From an uncultured Lachnospiraceae bacterium (GTDB taxonomy: Bacteria; Bacillota; Clostridia; Lachnospirales; Lachnospiraceae), in the NCBI GenBank assembly GCA_910588125.1, contig CAJUPI010000011.1, positions 1 through 64,000 on the forward strand: DNA of 64,000 bases, written 5' to 3'. The position numbers were made by a program, and so were the translations under genes. The number at the start of each line of letters is the position of its first letter. The first letter of the stretch is position 1. Under the pieces are notes generated by a model. It was not told where the DNA came from. It made no database searches and was given only the letters and a program-made list of their open reading frames with translations. Positions 61,667 to 64,000 of the stretch are shown one piece after another.

Positions 61667-63100
61667 CTAAAACTTCCTCACTCTGATATTTGGCATCTTG
61701 GAACTATATTCCATGTCTGCAATAGAAAGCTGTGTCCGGACGATTTTGCGCTTCTCAAATGCAGGCTTAAAGCAATAAGTTTCAAATTCATCTCTGGTTA
61801 TATCACTCATTGACCTGACATGGGGAAAAAGAATCTTCATATACGCCGTTGCCAGCCGGATAATAGCTGTTGTATCTCTGGTATCTGCACTCTTGGGAAT
61901 CTCCAACATATCGGTAACAATGGATGCATATTTTGACATTTTCCTCTGCATGGACAACAACTCAGAAAAATATTCCACATTTAAAGAATACCCCTCCAGC
62001 TTTAAATCCTCCGTAATTCTTGGAAGATACCATCCCTCAATCATGCCATGAAACCGGTCTAACAGGGCTGTATCATGGAACACTTCCGGAAGTTCCTGAA
62101 AATATCGCTTATTCACAGGCATTCTGTGATTATTCAGTTCAATATTTCCCAGGAGAATCAACCCGGCTGTAGATGTCTGCTTTGCCTGTCCCATGGTAAA
62201 GGAGCCATTCTCCAGATATCCCTTTAATGCCCCCTGCAGTTCCTCCTGGTTCCCAAATACAATCGTCTTAATTTCATCCATGGATACAAACTCATAGTTG
62301 GGAATAATCCCGGGCTTGTTGGACGCCAGGTCATAAAACAACTTTGCCCTGGTGACTTTCCCTCCACTGATCATCCACCCATATTTTGACAGATTGTTAA
62401 AAATATACGATTTACCGGTTCCCTTTGGCGCCAGTTCTATCAGATTTAAATTTGGTTCACAAAACACAAGAAGCCTGGAAAGAAAAAGAAGCTTCTGTGT
62501 GTAGGATTCAAACTGCGAAGAATCCGGATTATATTCCATACATCGGATGATAAAATCAATCCATTCTGTAATGGAGAACTCTTTTCTTGCCTCACAATAG
62601 TAATCCATATCCGGTGTATAGGGCTTAAACGGTTTAAATTTTACCAACTCGGCATAGCCCACATCACCATTTTCCGGACGGACATATTCCAGTGTCACAA
62701 TTCCCCAGTTTTCTCCCTCTTTCATCCCTTCTCTCTGGGATCTCATGACATACTCATTTACCCGGCCTTCATTGCTTTTTATCCCTATATCCGGAATGGA
62801 AAATTTAAAAATTCCGGTTTTCAGGTCGGACTCCACAATCACCCGTACCAGAATCTGTATGGTTTCTCCTTTGATCAGCCGGCTTTTGATATCACTGTCC
62901 TTTGCCGGAATATGCCTGTCCAGGAAAGCAAACAGAGCCTCCTTGTCAACATTTTCCTGTTCATCGGAATATCGTTTAATCAGCCAGTCTTTGATAAAGG
63001 AAGGGACATTGACACCGGCAAACATATGATATCGTGCCGGTGTCTTAAAAATTGACTCCTCCGGGAAAATATCCCGGATTTTGTTATCTATATCAGTCAT
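61667..63100 (-). CDS. brxL: BrxL-like AAA ATPase, short form without Lon protease domain
   Basis: The protein of about 477 residues has the BrxL N-terminal region (DKNIRDIFPEE-like start, FKTPARYHMFAG, LPSFIKDWLI-like VPSFIKDWLIKRY), then a AAA core with APKGTGKSY (Walker A) and FVSMDEIKT (Walker B), and LIELAPKG context typical of the family. Full BrxL proteins are about 650-690 residues with a C-terminal Lon-like (S16) domain, absent here. It overlaps the PglZ stop by 8 bases if the ATG at 63100 is used; another ATG is at 63112. BrxL is needed for phage defense in BREX types 1 and 4. Confidence 0.88.
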   Translation of the reverse strand: MTDIDNKIRDIFPEESIFKTPARYHMFAGVNVPSFIKDWLIKRYSDEQENVDKEALFAFLDRHIPAKDSDIKSRLIKGETIQILVRVIVESDLKTGIFKFSIPDIGIKSNEGRVNEYVMRSQREGMKEGENWGIVTLEYVRPENGDVGYAELVKFKPFKPYTPDMDYYCEARKEFSITEWIDFIIRCMEYNPDSSQFESYTQKLLFLSRLLVFCEPNLNLIELAPKGTGKSYIFNNLSKYGWMISGGKVTRAKLFYDLASNKPGIIPNYEFVSMDEIKTIVFGNQEELQGALKGYLENGSFTMGQAKQTSTAGLILLGNIELNNHRMPVNKRYFQELPEVFHDTALLDRFHGMIEGWYLPRITEDLKLEGYSLNVEYFSELLSMQRKMSKYASIVTDMLEIPKSADTRDTTAIIRLATAYMKILFPHVRSMSDITRDEFETYCFKPAFEKRKIVRTQLSIADMEYSSKMPNIRVRKF

Positions 63101-64000
63101 CGAATAAATCATCTCCCATCTTTATTGGCGGGACAGTCTTAAATGGGAAGCTTTGCTTATCTATCACAATTTCTATATCCTGTCCGATTGCTCTTTTTAA
63201 TTCACCTGTCCATGTATTCGTATCACTATGAAAAACCATTTCCACATTCGTACCATCTTTCGCCTTCAATATTACAATTTCATCTTTTGGTACTGGATTG
63301 ATTTTTACTTCTATCTGTCTGCTGCGTCCTGCAACTTTAAGATTTACTGGTCTCACTCTATAATATCTTGTGGTTTGTTTCCCCTTATGAACAACAATAA
63401 CCGGAACAAGAACCTCCTCTGGTGTTGCGCCCCCATGAACCACATATTTTGAGTTCTTATACAATGACCGTTGATTCAGGGCAATCACCCACTGACATCC
63501 AAATTCATCATCATACAGGAAATAATCGTTACTGGAATCGATTCCTTTCCTGTCTTTGTTCAGATAACATCTTCCATCATGATCAGATTTGTCGAAGTCA
63601 TACTCCTTATCTTCCTTTTTGATTTTATGCCCCACAGTAGCCCCATGATCTGCCGTTATTGCAAAATCATGATCCCCTTCCTCGTCTATGATTCTGTCCA
63701 CCAATGCCTCAATAATGGACAATGCATTCTCAAGGTTCTTTACAGGGTAATAAATACTGCCATGAATCACCTGTTTATCATAATCATTCATCCACTTATA
63801 TTCCGAAGGATAAAATTTCTGAGCCACATCGGTCGTTGATGGCAAATGACATTTGCCATAACAGGAAGATGTTACGGAGTATCCCCGGTCCTCCAGTATT
63901 TTCAGGAGATATCCCATAAATTCTGCCCCAACCCCATCTAAAACATAAACGGTTCCTTTATAACCTTTATTTTTCAGAAATACTTCCGGATAGTCTATTT
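63093..64000 (-). CDS. pglZ: PglZ (BrxZ) alkaline-phosphatase-like protein, 3' part
   Basis: The 5' end lies beyond the window; the frame stays open to base 64000 through TVYVLDGVGAEFMGYLL, the first metal-binding strand, so the ATG at 63917 is internal. About 302 residues are visible. Further features are FAITADHGATVG (metal-binding Asp-His) and YVVHGGATPEEVLVPVIVV, both typical of PglZ. A C-terminal beta region of about 90 residues follows. PglZ is the shared core protein of BREX systems. The rest of the operon (possibly BrxC/PglY and a sulfotransferase- or methylase-type gene) should lie just to the right. Confidence 0.92.
   Translation of the reverse strand, partial: IDYPEVFLKNKGYKGTVYVLDGVGAEFMGYLLKILEDRGYSVTSSCYGKCHLPSTTDVAQKFYPSEYKWMNDYDKQVIHGSIYYPVKNLENALSIIEALVDRIIDEEGDHDFAITADHGATVGHKIKKEDKEYDFDKSDHDGRCYLNKDRKGIDSSNDYFLYDDEFGCQWVIALNQRSLYKNSKYVVHGGATPEEVLVPVIVVHKGKQTTRYYRVRPVNLKVAGRSRQIEVKINPVPKDEIVILKAKDGTNVEMVFHSDTNTWTGELKRAIGQDIEIVIDKQSFPFKTVPPIKMGDDLFDD

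Noticed and set aside
56774..64000. Classical type 1 BREX, or a plain Dnd operon
   Set aside because: No PglX methyltransferase, BrxA or BrxB is visible, and no DndB-E; only the desulfurase is shared with Dnd, and PglZ/BrxL are shared with BREX.

Overview
The window looks like a chromosome segment from a motile, Gram-positive anaerobe of the Clostridia, most likely a Lachnospiraceae-type organism. The basis is family content: a ruvAB-zapA-U32-FtsW-PBP block, flgM-flgN-flgK-flgL-(DUF6470)-fliW-csrA in the Firmicutes order, choline/glucan-type cell-wall-binding repeats, strong AGGAGG ribosome sites, and many GTG/TTG starts. No rRNA, tRNA or CRISPR array was seen.

Layout. 0.1-1.5 kb: a GGDEF-EAL protein that has lost its catalytic residues. 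1.7-9.5 kb: a minus-strand block for recombination and envelope growth (ruvA, ruvB, zapA, U32 peptidase, FtsW/RodA, class B PBP, Nudix). 9.6-10.8 kb: a YprB-like nuclease. 10.9-14.4 kb: two chemoreceptors. 14.7-20.3 kb: cheA-cheW-cheR-cheB and a membrane-anchored C39-like peptidase. 20.5-28.4 kb: three GT2-TPR glycosyltransferases around two flagellins, plus a PilZ protein. 28.4-34.0 kb: a lytic transglycosylase, two secreted cell-wall-binding proteins, an FlhB C-terminal homologue and a FliK/YlqG-like protein. 34.3-39.6 kb: flgM to csrA. 39.7-46.8 kb: fliD (very large), fliS, a FliT-position gene, a FliD-like protein and a nucleotidyltransferase-like gene. 47.0-48.6 kb: a ParA ATPase overlapping a ComFB-domain protein. 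48.8-54.1 kb: a heterodimeric ABC exporter and an iron-type alcohol dehydrogenase. 54.4-56.5 kb: decayed MATE and AraC-GNAT genes. 56.8-64.0 kb: an AT-rich, tightly overlapping anti-phage-type operon that runs off the right edge (PglZ, short BrxL, a helical unknown, cysteine desulfurase, DUF262, P-loop ATPase, HNH).

How it fits together. Late flagellar and chemotaxis units carry sigma-28-like promoters of the form TTAA or TTAT, 15-16 bases, then G(T/C)CGATA. FlgM would hold sigma-28, and FliW/CsrA would tune flagellin translation. Two or three c-di-GMP-type receptors (degenerate GGDEF-EAL, PilZ, ComFB) sit among the motility genes.

The most interesting items are: (1) the defense operon, which joins BREX-type PglZ/BrxL to a cysteine desulfurase and a split DUF262 + ATPase + HNH module, a combination that suggests sulfur-based DNA modification with a matching restriction effector; (2) the ParA/ComFB pair; and (3) a dispersed family of palindromic, MITE-like intergenic elements with CAATGTCATT ends, modular cores and possible 8-9 bp target duplications.
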